Shown: positions 12,190-22,433 of the stretch, piece after piece
Layout of the letters: every line of letters begins with the position of its first letter
Position numbering within the stretch: the first letter of the stretch is position 1
From: Piliocolobus tephrosceles
Lineage: Eukaryota > Chordata > Mammalia > Primates > Cercopithecidae
Direction of reading: 5' to 3'
NCBI RefSeq assembly: GCF_002776525.5
Contig: NC_045436.1
Location: 51,505,313 to 51,569,312, forward strand
Length of the DNA stretch: 64,000 nucleotides
Program-made: the position numbers and the translations under genes
The notes under the pieces: model-generated
Databases searched by the model: none
The model's input: the letters and a program-made list of their open reading frames with translations, nothing else
What the model was told of the DNA's origin: nothing

Positions 12190-12935
12190 GGTTCAGTTGA
12201 TAATGAAATTGCCTTTGCAAAGATTATGAGTGACAGAAATCTAACATGGCTGACTCCATCTTGCATCTAACCTCACAGGCTGGCTGTCTTTGCTCATTTC
12301 TAGGCATCTGCCAAGCTAACAATGGGTAGAATTTGATTTGTAGTTTAACTTTGAAGTAAGGATGACAATAGCCCCTCCCTAAAACTGATTACCTCTCCAT
12401 CTTTGTAAGACTAATGAAAGGCCATGAGATAAAGATTACGAGCAAGACTCCGATTCTGCTAAAATGTAGGCGTAATTTCTATAATCTCTTACTGCTCAGG
12501 AGTCATGTGGCCAGAAGTCACAAGATTTGTCACTTCTCCAATTGCTGTTATAGATAACATCACTGTTGTAAAACCTAAAATTTGTCTTTTGAGATAGTTT
12601 TTAGACTGATCCCACCTGGATTTGTGACTCATGACTCAACTGGTACTGTGACCCCCAAACAGAAGTGGACTCAGTGGATGAGGACTGTTTTCTACCCTCG
12701 TATGATTGCTTCCCTAACCAATCAGCAGCACCCGTTTCCTAGTCCCCTGCCCAACAAACTGTTCTTGAAAAACCCTAACCTCCAAGCCTTTGAGGAGATT
12801 GATTTGAGTGATAACTCCATCTCCCATGTTACTGGCCTCCCATAAAATTAAACTCTTTCTTTACTGCAATATCATGGTCTCTGTGAATTGATTTTGTCTG
12901 TGCAGTGGGAAGGAAGAACCAATCAGGCAATTACA
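12190..12935 (+). mobile_element. Solo ERV-type LTR, same family as 42343-43075
   Basis: This is co-linear with a second copy at 42343-43075. Shared blocks are 'gaaattgcctttgcaaa', 'ggctgactccatcttgc', 'tagtttaactttgaa', 'ctattgtaaaacc'-type sequence, 'aaccctaacc', 'aaattaaactctttc' and a closing 'caggcaattac' (GGGCGGTTAC in the other copy). The ATTAAA-rich 3' part fits an LTR polyadenylation region. No internal retroviral sequence adjoins it, so it is probably a solo LTR. I cannot name the subfamily. The 87-aa frame at 12582-12845 lies inside it and is not a gene. Confidence 0.7.
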
Positions 12936-13559
12936 CTTAAAGTCAGAAACTATAACTGATGCATAGGTAAAAACCAAAATGTACGCAAAAATTTAGGAAG
13001 TTAAATGATAGTCATATAGTAATGTCTACAAGCAAAATAAAGGGTGACTGTGGGTTTTTGTTTTCCTAGAAGATCCATGGAAGAGAAATGCATATGTTGA
13101 AACTTGATGGATGAGTAAAACTTAAAAAGGCAGGGGTGAGAAGGGTGGAAATTCCAGGTCACATAAGCAACATTGCCAATGTCATAGAATCAGGAATACA
13201 TTATAAAGGGAAAATACCCATTTTTGGAGAATTAATTTTCAGTATTTCTTTTGAATCTCACTATAGTTTCCTTACATATATTACTCTTGCTAATTTATCT
13301 AACATCCCCAAATAGTATTCATTGCCAAAGGCTGGTGATAAATAATGTTTGTGGTTTATAAATGTTTACACAATCAAATATCAACAGATTCCTGCATAAG
13401 TATGCACATGAATGATACATACACACATGTTCATATATTGACACTTTCTCACTGAATTTTTTGTACCCTATGTTTTGGGTCCTTTCTTTTAATAGGTCTC
13501 TAGTTGCTGCCTGGTGTTGTTGGCATGATTGATGGCTATTCCATGGCGAGCAGGTCTAT
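12936..13559. other. Unassigned DNA
   Basis: No gene or repeat recognised between the LTR and the next LTR-like stretch. Confidence 0.45.
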
Positions 13560-14390
13560 GCCAACATAACCCCAGAGGCTAAGAGGCTGAAGAAAGAGGC
13601 TGACAAATCCAGTTTCTCAGAAAGAGACATTTAATAGGGATTTATGGACTGAAGCCACGCCTGGGGCAGCCACAAGAAGGTACTTCCCGGCTAGCTTTTT
13701 GTATTTTTTAGTAGAGACAGGGTTTCACCGTGTTAGCCAGGATGGTCTTGAACTCCTGACCTCATGATCCGCCCGTCCCGGCCTCCCAAAGTGCTGGGAT
13801 TACAGGCTTGAGCCACCGCGCTACAAAAAGCTAGCCGGGCAAGGTGGCTGGCGCATGTAGTCCCAGCTACTCCGGAGGCTGAGGCAGGAGAATGGCGTAA
13901 ACCTGGGAGGTGGAGCTTGCAGTGAGCTGAGATCCGGCCACTGTACTCCAGCCCGGGCGACAGAGCGAGACTCCTTCTCAAAAAAAAAAAAAAAAAAAAA
14001 AAAAAAAGGTACTTCCCGCATGATTATGCCAGACCAAGGGATTATATACCGTAGGCAAAGGGTATGCATGCTTCAGAAGAGATATGTAAGACAATTGAAG
14101 CCATTTTATCCCCTTCAGGGATATGTGTCATAGACTATGTGTGTCATAGACTACAATTTGCTCAAGAGCAGGATTTATGGCAAGCATGTGTTTATCGTAA
14201 GATTAAGGTGGTTTTGACCTAAGGGTAGAATTTACCAGCAAGTAGGTGCTGTTATTAGTAGACAAAGTAGAAATCTTAGAGGTATTTCTGTCACTGGGGT
14301 CAATCAGTAGTCAACATGGCAGATCAGCATAAAAGATAGAGGTCCTTTAGCCTCCACAGTGACCATGGAAGAAGGCAGGTTACATTGGTA
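13560..14390 (-). mobile_element. Probable antisense LTR-like element hosting an Alu
   Basis: The blocks 'tgacaaatccagtttctcag', 'agagacatttaatagggatt', 'gaagccacgcctggggcagc' and, past the Alu, 'gtaagattaaggtggttttg' and 'agcctccacagtgaccatgg' look like the reverse of an ERV LTR whose polyadenylation region would read AATCCCTATTAAATG on the minus strand. The Alu at 13690-14005 splits it. I judge the class from composition and these blocks only; the family is unassigned. Confidence 0.4.
13690..14005 (+). mobile_element. Alu with inverted 5' segment (twin-priming structure)
   Basis: The insert has two parts. 13690-13820 is Alu sequence on the minus strand, running from the mid-element linker back to the 5' end (GAGCCACCGCG). 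13821-14005 is plus-strand Alu, from TACAAAAAGCTAGCCGGG through the right arm to a long A tail. The 18 bases at 13822-13839 recur as their reverse complement at 13686-13703. One 13-bp target-site duplication, AAGGTACTTCCCG, flanks the whole at 13677-13689 and 14006-14018, so both parts arrived in one event. The GATCCGGCCACTG state is the Old World monkey AluY type. Confidence 0.9.
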
Positions 14391-15299
14391 CTTAAGAAAT
14401 ATTTTGAGTCAACCCGCTCTTGAAACCCTCACAGAGGGCTAGATCAAGAATATATTTCGTTAGTGAATTCAGGTAGTGTTTATGAAGGTTAAATAAAGAT
14501 ATAAATAAAGTGTAAATTTAAGTATATTTGGTTGGAACAAGTTACAGAAATTAATATTTCAATTGCCCCATTTATATGTATTAATAAAAAGGTGTTTTTA
14601 TCTTTTCTTTCTCCTATTTAGTTGATTATTCTACATATACATCTCAATTTTATTTAAAAACTGAGCATAAAAATAAAAATAAATGTCAGTCATTTTAGTC
14701 TATGAATAAGAATTAAAGGTTAAAATGTTGTTGAAACTGGATTGAAATAAACAAATGGTTTTGTTTAAAAATTCAGTTAGATTAACCACATTTTTATTTA
14801 GTTTTTCAAAATATTCTAGTTACTGCTTTAGTGATAGATCAATGATAAATAGGAAGAGAACCCTGATTTCAGATGCCTGCATCTGAGAGAAAAGGACATT
14901 GTTACATTCCATTCTAGGAGAGAGAGTAAGCTTCATATAGGAATAAATTGGAACTCGCCTGTGTATTTAAGGTCAATTTTTTTTCACTATTTAATTGTAG
15001 GAAATTCTTAAGCATGTGTAACTACAAAAATGCTACTTCAAGAAAATACCTCTTAGAGATTAGTATTTCTCCATTGAAAATTAGGAGGTAAATTACTTTT
15101 TATTGTAGTCATTAGACATCTTTTACAATTGTTTTCTTTAGGAAGGGAGAATTTAAATATTAAAAAAGGAATACTTTGTCTCTTGAATGCAGAACTGCCT
15201 CTGAACTCACATTTAATATATTGTCTATGCAAAACCACTATTAAATAATATCCTTTAATATATCACATTGTTTTAATGGTAGCAGCTCTTATATGGCAA
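14391..15299. other. Unassigned AT-rich DNA
   Basis: No gene or recognisable repeat over about 900 bases. The minus-strand frame at 15053-15238 has no domain. Confidence 0.5.
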
Positions 15300-15505
15300 G
15301 TTGCTATAAAGGGAGCTACAGTAGTCCAACAGTCAAAACTCTTGGCATTTATCACTGGTTCTTGTGCTTACCAGTTGTGTGACCTTTTAAAAGTACAATA
15401 ATCACATCTAATGTATTTATATCCTAGAATCCTTGCAGGATTACATACAATAATGAATATAAAATCCTAGGTGAACTGCAAAGTGCTACAAATAAAAGCA
15501 ATTAT
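15300..15505 (+). mobile_element. SINE/MIR
   Basis: MIR core order is visible: 'ctacagtagtccaacagtca', then 'ggttcttgtgcttaccagtt', then 'gtgtgaccttttaaaag', then 'ttgcaggattacatacaata', then 'gaactgcaaagtgctacaaa'. The divergence is high, as expected for this old tRNA-derived SINE. It is not a functional tRNA. Confidence 0.7.
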
Positions 15506-16080
15506 TTTTTAACTTTTAAAAAGGATGCCCAGCAGAAAATGACAGAACATTTATCATTTAACAGTTTCTACTCTTTATAATCACTGACACTGGAAATCCT
15601 ATAATCTCATAGCGGAGAAAGACAAGGTTATATGTTTGTCTTATGTACAACAAGATAGTTCCTTCATCCAGCAATAATTGTCATAGATTTTTCAGAGAAA
15701 GAAATAACTAAACAAAGATTTGCAAAACAGGTGGGTTAACTGTCAGTCCTGCCTGCCCAGACGTGTGCCCCGACCCTGGACAAAGTCAGACTTGAGGAAG
15801 TGATTGTTTTGCATTTGTGTCTATTTCTAAATTTCACATCATTGTCTGATATATTAGAAGCACCTAAGGCACTTTCTATAGATTAGGAATGAAGTATTAA
15901 AATTATCTATTTTGTTATATTGTCCATGATATAAAATTGTTTATAATACAATTTGGAGATCTCTTAATATCAGGCTTACTATTTGAGTGGGGATAAAGAA
16001 ATTGATCTGATGACATTTTGTTCTACTACGGATTGACAAACATAATGTCTATCTGTACTTTGACACATTTAAATTGTCAT
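15506..16080. other. Unassigned AT-rich DNA
   Basis: Nothing recognised between the MIR and the next Alu. Confidence 0.5.
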
Positions 16081-16328
16081 TTTTTTTTTTTTTTTGAGAC
16101 AGGGTTTCACTCCAGTTGCTTAGGCTGGAGCGCAATGGCATGATCTTGGCTCGCTGCAACCTCTGCCTCCTGGGTTTAAGAAGTTTTCTTGTCTCAGCTT
16201 CTGAAGTAGCTGAGACTAGGGTTTCTCCATGTTGCCCAGGCTGGTCTTCAACTCCTGGGTCCAAGCAATCTGCCTGCTTTGGCCTCTCAAAGTGCTGGGA
16301 TTACAGGCATGAGCCGTTGTGCCCGGCC
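16081..16328 (-). mobile_element. Old Alu with internal deletion
   Basis: An inverted Alu with a short T tail. The sequence passes from 'gaagtagctgagactagg' directly to 'gtttctccatgttgccc', so the linker and the start of the second arm are missing. The length of about 248 bp and the many CpG-decay changes suggest an AluJ-age copy. The two frames here (71 aa on each strand) are Alu translation artefacts. Confidence 0.88.
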
Positions 16329-16330
16329 TA

Positions 16331-17310
16331 AGCTATCAAATTATAGTATTTTAATTATAAGCATTGTTATTTAGTTGTGTAAGATTATCAAAATACGGTG
16401 ACAGATATTCCTCTGGGAGCAAAACAGTCACTATAGTTCATTATTGATTACATAATGATTAATTTATTATTTCACCAAACTGATACAACAGTGGCTTCTG
16501 ATTTGTTACATTGTGTATTTTGAATTATACTGAACATTTGTCCTGCCCTACAGTATATTTTGGGAAATCAGTCAGTACTGCTCAAAAGTTCAATGAATGT
16601 GAGGTCAAATTATCATGAATTAAATAAACATTTAGTAAGCACCATCTAAAGTGGATATATGTATGTGTCCTGTATTTAAAATGTTCTACATAAATGCTCT
16701 TATATGAAAGTCTTACAGAATATAAAATGATTCCTTGGCTTCAAATATATTATCTGCAGGATTTATTTTTTACTGTAAACTAGCCTACTACGTTTTCAGA
16801 CTAATACAATGTTAAACACAGACACAGCTTTCAACACATTATGCCTCTTCGTGTAGTGGTAAGAAACACACACATGTTATAATCACATCATTTTTGTGTA
16901 TATTTTTACTGGAGTAATATGTTTAAGCTTAAAACCAAAATATATTTTAGTCCATTCTTCTTATTTCATAAAAGTGGCCACTTTCATTCTGAAATCTGGA
17001 TGAGATATTATAACAGAAAATGCCATCAATAATAAAGTATCTGTTTATCCATAGAAAAGAATAGCAAGGTGTCCTAAAATTCTGAGACTGAATTTTCATA
17101 TTTGAACATATCTACTAAATGTCTCTTCTTGTTGCTGTTTCTAGCACACATACTTACATTTTAGTAATAAAAGAATCACAAAAATGCATAATAGCAATTA
17201 GTTTAAGTATTTAACCAAGCAACAAGACTGATATTTAATAAGTTCTTAATTATTAGGATGAGACAATATATCCTTTTGGTTGTTTTCCATAGAAAGAAAG
17301 ATTTTGTTTA
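16331..17310. other. Unassigned AT-rich DNA
   Basis: About 1 kb with no gene, RNA or clear repeat. Confidence 0.5.
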
Positions 17311-17324
17311 AGAATTAAATAATA

Positions 17325-17624
17325 GGCTGGGCAAGGTGGCTCACGCCTGTAATCCCAGCCGTTTGGAAGGCCGAGGCAGGTGGATCACCTGAAGTCAGGA
17401 GTTTGAGACCAGCCTGACCAATATGGTGAAACCTCATCTCTGCTCAAAATACAAAAATTAGCTGGACGTGGTGATGTGCGCCTGTAATCCCAGCTACTCA
17501 GGAGGCTGAGACAGGCGAATCACTTGAACCCAACAGGCAGAGATTGCAGTGAGCTTTTATTTTCTCCCCCCACCCCGGGGGGGAAGACGGAGCCCCCCTC
17601 CGTCAAAAAAAAAAAAAAAAAAAA
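17325..17624 (+). mobile_element. Alu with aberrant 3' right arm
   Basis: Normal Alu from 'ggctgggcaaggtggctcac' to 'gagattgcagtgagct' (to about 17556). The stretch 17557-17604 then shows inflated C and G runs and ends in a recognisable CCGTC before the A tail, in place of the usual right-arm end. Flanks are A-rich (AGAATTAA before, GGAATTAA after), consistent with a target-site duplication. The odd segment is probably a sequence or assembly error rather than biology. Confidence 0.85.
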
Positions 17625-18763
17625 GGAATTAATTAGTAATCTTTTTTTTGTAATAGCAGCAATAAAACTTTCTAAACTTTCTAAAAAAGATTCTTCAAAA
17701 TAAGTTTTCTAATAAATTTCACATGCTGTAGTAGACAGTAAAGACATATTGGAGATTTGAGTTCAAGCAACACACATCTATGTCATTTATGATAAGACAT
17801 GTCTTTTCACAATAACTCAATGGAAAATAAAATTGTTTTAAAAATTTTATTTTTGAATTGACAAATAATAATTGTACATATTCACGAGGTACAGAGTGAT
17901 ATTTCAATACATATAATTAGTATATCCATCATTTCAAACATTTAGCTTTTCTTTGTTTTGAGACATTCAATATCCCTTTTCTAGCTATTGGAAACTGTTA
18001 CTGTTTTCGATAGTCTTCTTACAGTGATATACAACACTAGAAGTTATTTCTCCTATCTAGCTATTATTTAACAAAACTTTACTATCCCCACTCTTCCTAG
18101 CCATCAGTATTCTCTGTTCTACTTTTTACTTCTATGAGATCAACTTTTTTTTTGCCTTCCACATAAGACTGACAACATAAAGTATTTAACTTTCCATTTC
18201 TAGCTTGTTTTGCTTAACATAAGGTCCACCAGTTCCCTCCATGTGGTTGTGAATGATGAGATTTCATTTTTTGTTATAACTAAAGAATATTTTGTTGTAT
18301 ATACAAATCACCTTTTAAAAAAATCCATTCATCTGTTGTTGTACTCTTCAGTTGCTTCCATATCTTGGCTATTGTGAATGGTGCTATAATAAACATGAGG
18401 GTGTGCATATATCTCTGTGATACAATGATTTCCTTTCCTTTGGGTAAATTCCAAGTAGTGGATTTGCTGGGTCCTATGGTAGCTTTATATGTAATTTTTT
18501 CAAGACCTTCCATGCTGCTCTCTATAGTTGCTGTACTTACACCCCCACCAACAACGTATAAGCATTCCCATGTCTCTGCATCCTTACCAGCATTTGTTAT
18601 TTTTTGTCTTTTTTTAATTACAATCATCCTAATTGGGGTAAGATGATACCTCACTGTGGTTTTGATTTGCATTTCCCTGATGATTGGTGATATTGAGCTT
18701 TTTTTTTCATATATTTCAGTGTCTGTTTAGACCACTTGCCTATTTTTTAATCAGATCACTTGG

Positions 18764-18811
18764 TGTTTTTTTTTTTTTTTTTTTTTGTTTTTTTTTTTTG
18801 TTTTTTTTTGC
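18764..18811. repeat. T-rich low-complexity tract inside L1
   Basis: Long T runs broken by single G residues, followed by 'ctgttgagac' of L1. The run is much longer than L1 needs, so it grew by slippage or is a sequencing artefact. The frame at 18684-18956 is built on it. Confidence 0.85.
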
Positions 18812-19303
18812 TGTTGAGACATTGTCATTATTTGTATATTCTGGACATAAATTTCTCATCAAATTAGTAATTTGCAAATATTTTCTCTCATTCTGTATGT
18901 TGTCTTTTTACTTTGTTGTTTCTTCTGCTGTGCATAAGCTTTTTAGTTTGATATAGTCCCATTTGTTTATTTGATATAATCCCTTTTGTTGCCTGCGCTT
19001 TTGAGGTCTTCTTCATAAAATCTTTCCCAGATCAATGTCTTGAGCATTTCCCTTACGTTTTCTTCTGGTACTTTTATCATTTCACATCTTACGTTTAGGC
19101 CTTTGATCTACTTTGAGTAGATTTTTATATTGGTGAGAGGTAGGAGTCTAGTTTCATTCTTCTGCATATGGATATTCAGTTTTCCTAAGATCATTTATCA
19201 AAGAGACTATCCTTTCTTTAGTGAGTATTCTCAGCACCTTTGTCAAAAATCGGTTGGCCATAAATATGTGCATTAATTTCTTGGTTCTCTATTCTGTTCC
19301 ATT

Positions 19304-19305
<2 letters not shown>

Positions 19306-19345
<40 letters not shown>

Positions 19346-19368
19346 CTGTGTGTGTGTGTGTGTGTGTT
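19306..19368. repeat. Compound (CT)n(TG)n microsatellite in L1
   Basis: About 18 CT units pass into about 11 TG units in the middle of the minus-strand L1. It probably arose from the short CT/TG seed present in that part of L1. Confidence 0.95.
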
Positions 19369-19963
19369 TGTATGTGTTTATGCCAGGACCATGCTGTTTG
19401 GGTTACTGTAGCTTTGTCATATATTTTGAGATCTGTTCATGTAGTACCTTTACTGTTGTTCTTTTGGCTCAGGATTGCTTTAGCTATTGGGAGTCTTTCT
19501 AGTTGAATACAAATTTTAGAATCTTGTTTTCTATTTCTGTGAAGAATGACATTGGTACTTTAATAGGGATCGTGTTTAATCTGTTGATTGCTTTGAGTAG
19601 TATTGTCATTTTAATGATATTAATTTTTTTGATCCATGAGGATGTGATGTCTTTCCATTTGTTTGTGTACTCTTCCATTTCTTTTATCTGTATTTTGTAG
19701 TTTTCTTTGTAGAGGTCTTTCACCGCCTTGGTTAAATTTATTCCTAGGTATTTTATTTATTTATTCTGTTTTTGGTAGCGATTGTAAGTCAGATTGCTTT
19801 CCTGATTTCTTTTTCAGGTCTAGGTCAGGTCTTTTTCAGGAGCTGGGTCACTGTTCACGTATAGAAATGCTGCTTATTTTTGTATATTAATTTTGTATAC
19901 GGAAGCTTTGCTGAATTCATTTATCAGCTCTCAGATTTGTTTTGGCAGAGTCTGTAGGTTCTT

Positions 19964-20254
19964 CTTTTTTTTGAGATGGAATATCACTCTGTTGCCCGGG
20001 CTGGAGTGCAGTGGTGTGATCTCGGCTTACTGCAAACTCTGCCTCCTGGGTTCATGCCATTCTCCTGCCTCAGCCTCTGGAGTAGCTGGGACTATAGGCA
20101 CCTGCCACCATGTCTGGCTAATTTTTTTGTATTTTCAGTACAGAAAGGGTTTCACTGTGTTAGCCAGGATGGTCTCGATCTCCCGACCTCATGATTCACT
20201 TGCCTTGGTCTCCCAAAGTGCTGGGATTACAGGCGTGAGCCACCATGCCCGGCC
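19964..20254 (-). mobile_element. Alu inserted in L1 ORF2
   Basis: An inverted Alu with a short T tail, complete to 'ccaccatgcccggcc'. L1 sequence resumes on both sides (TCTGTAGGTTCT before, TCTTTAGGTTTTTC after), which gives a diverged target-site duplication. It is therefore younger than the L1. The two frames at 19893-20279 are Alu-derived. Confidence 0.93.
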
Positions 20255-21862
20255 ATCTTTAGGTTTTTCTATATATTAATCATGTTGTCTGCAAACAGGG
20301 ACAATTTGACTTTCTCCTTTCCAATTTGGATGCCCTTCATTTCTTTCTCTTGTCTAATTTATTTGCCTAGGACTTCCAGTACTATGTTGTGTAAGAGTGG
20401 TGAGAGTAAGCATTCTTGTCTTGTTCTAATTCTTAGAGGAAAATCTTTCAGCTTTTCCCCCATTCAGTAAAATGTTAGCTGTGAGTTTGTCATACATGGC
20501 CTTTATTATGTGGATGTACTTTCTCCCTATACCTAATTTATTGAGAGTTTTTGTCATGAAGGGATGTTGAATTTTATGAAATGCTTTTTCTGCACTTAGT
20601 GAAATGATTGTATGGCTTTTGTTCTTCATTCTGTTGATTTGATGTATGACATTTATTGATTTGTGTATGTTTAAACATCTTTGCAATTCTGGATAAATCC
20701 CACTTGATCATAGTATATTATCTTTTTGATGTGTTGTTGGATTCAGTTTGCTAGTTTTATTTATTTATTTTTTTGAGAATTTTTGTATCTAGGTTCACTA
20801 AGGATATTGACCTTTAGCTTTCTATTTTTAAAAAATTGTGTCCTTGTCTGGTTTTGGTATTGGGGTAATGCTAGTCTCGTAGAATGAATTAGAAATAATT
20901 CCCTGTGCTTCAAGTTTTTGGAATAGTTGGAGGAGAATTGCTATTAATTCTTTTTAAAGGTTTGAAAAAATTTAGTAGTGAAGTCATCCAGTGTTGAATT
21001 TTATTTTTTGGAAGACTTGTAATTTAAATATTTCATTACTTAAATAAAAAGTCTTAATAGTAAAGAGTAGTTCAGTCTCATTACTTGTTATTAGTCTTTC
21101 AAGGTCTTCTATTTTTTTCTTAGCTCAATCTTGATAGATTGTGCAGGAATTCATCCATTTCCTCTAGGTTTTTTAATCTACTGGTGTACAGTTGTTCATA
21201 GTAGTCTCCTAAGATCCTTCTTACGTCTGTGGTATTCATTGTGACATTTCCTTTTTCAGTTCTGATTTCATTTATTTGGGTCTAACAAATTTTTCTTTTG
21301 TTGATCTTTTGCATTTTCAGCCTCAATTTTATTTAATTCTACCCTGATTTTTATTATTTCTTTCCTTTTACTAATTTCAGTTTTTTTTTTTTTTTTTCTT
21401 GCTTTTCTGGTTCCTTGAGGTGCAATGTTAAGTTCTTTATTTGAAATCTTTCTAATTTTTTGATGTAGGCATTTATTGCTACAAACTTGCCTTGTAATAC
21501 CGCTTTTGCTGTGTCCCCTAGGTTTCTGTATGTTGTGTTTCTATCTTTATTTGTTTTAAGAAATTTTTAAATTTCATTCTTATTTTTTTACTTCACTCAT
21601 TGGTCATTCAGGAACATGTTGTTTAATTTCCATGTATTTGTACAGTTTAAAATGTTCCTCTTGTTATTGATGTCTGTTTTATTCAACTGTGCTCCAAGAA
21701 GACACTTGATATAATTTCGATATTTAGAAGTTGTTTGACACTCGTTTTGTTCCCTAACGTATGGTCAGTCCTAGAGAATGTTTCATATGCTGATGAAAAG
21801 AATATTCTGCAGCTGTTAGGTGAAACATTCTATAAATGTTAGGTCTCGTCAATAAAGACAAT

Positions 21863-22097
21863 TTTTAAACTTTGTTTGGATAGAACATTTTGTACAATGT
21901 GGTTCATAATTTTCTCCTGAGAAGAAATTAAATTTTCTGATAAAATTCTTAAGTATACAATAAATTGTAATGGAAATGAAACTTGTTTAGGAGACTACTC
22001 ATCCACCTTCTCTTGATTCTCAATTGACTACGAGACAGACCAAATATCTTTTAAATTACGGTAATTTCCTTTAGTATGTAGGTTAAGATTGGTAATT
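21863..22097. other. Short unassigned spacer
   Basis: No repeat recognised between the L1 5' truncation point and the next Alu. Confidence 0.5.
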
Positions 22098-22109
22098 GAA
22101 AACTTTTCA

Positions 22110-22422
22110 GGCTGGGCGCGGTGGCTCAAGCCTGTAATCCCAGCACTTTGGGAGGCCGAGATGGGCGGATCACAAGGTCAGGAGATCGAGACCATCCTGG
22201 CTAACCCAGTGAAACCCCGTCTCTACTAAAAAATACAAAAAACTAGCCGGGCGAGGTGGCGGGTGCCTGTAGTCCCAGCTACTCAGGAGGCTGAGGCAGG
22301 AGAATGGCGTAAACCCAGGAGGCGGAGCTTGCAGTGAGCTGAGATCTGGCCACTGCACTCCAGCCTGGGCAACAGAGCAAGACTCCGTCTCAAAAAAAAA
22401 AAAAAAAAAGAAAAAAAGAAAA
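22110..22422 (+). mobile_element. Full-length AluY, Old World monkey type
   Basis: Complete Alu with ACTAGCCGGGCGAGGTGG in the linker and GAGCTGAGATCTGGCCACTG in the right arm. The tail is A-rich with G interruptions. An exact 11-bp duplication GAAAACTTTTC lies at 22098-22108 and 22423-22433. It is a young lineage-specific copy. Confidence 0.95.
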
Positions 22423-22433
22423 GAAAACTTTTC

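Larger units (their letters stand above)
17845..21862 (-). mobile_element. 5'-truncated L1 (L1PB/L1MA range), minus strand
   Basis: Read on the minus strand this is about 3.7 kb of L1 after removing the inserted Alu. It runs from mid ORF2 (near 21862) through the reverse transcriptase and C-terminal regions to the 3' UTR, whose end (near 17845) has the older-L1 'aattgacaaataataattg' and 'atttcaatacatataatta' signature. The 5' half of the element is missing, the usual result of incomplete reverse transcription. The element carries frameshifts and stops and cannot be active. I see no certain target-site duplication. Confidence 0.9.
18640..21862 (-). pseudogene. L1 ORF2 relic (reverse transcriptase part)
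   Basis: The largest open piece, 20426-20686 on the minus strand (86 aa), contains AEKAFHKIQHPF and KTLNKLGIG, matching the L1 ORF2 reverse transcriptase block around its first catalytic aspartate. That aspartate position reads SLSAEKAF instead of S-x-D-A-E-K-A-F, so the residue is lost. The YADD-type motif, encoded near 20280-20299, reads FADN instead of FADD. A second piece at 19499-19723 lies further toward the C-terminus. An Alu (19964-20254) splits the frame. The intact family protein is about 1275 aa with endonuclease and reverse transcriptase domains; nothing here is functional. Confidence 0.85.

Noticed and set aside
15300..15505. tRNA-like sequence
   Set aside because: It is the tRNA-derived head of an MIR SINE. 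The same applies at 29295-29495. No cloverleaf can be drawn.
20426..20686. Reverse transcriptase-like frame as a possible active L1 gene
   Set aside because: It is 86 aa of a 5'-truncated L1 with a lost catalytic aspartate, a changed FADD motif and an Alu in the frame. It is a relic only.
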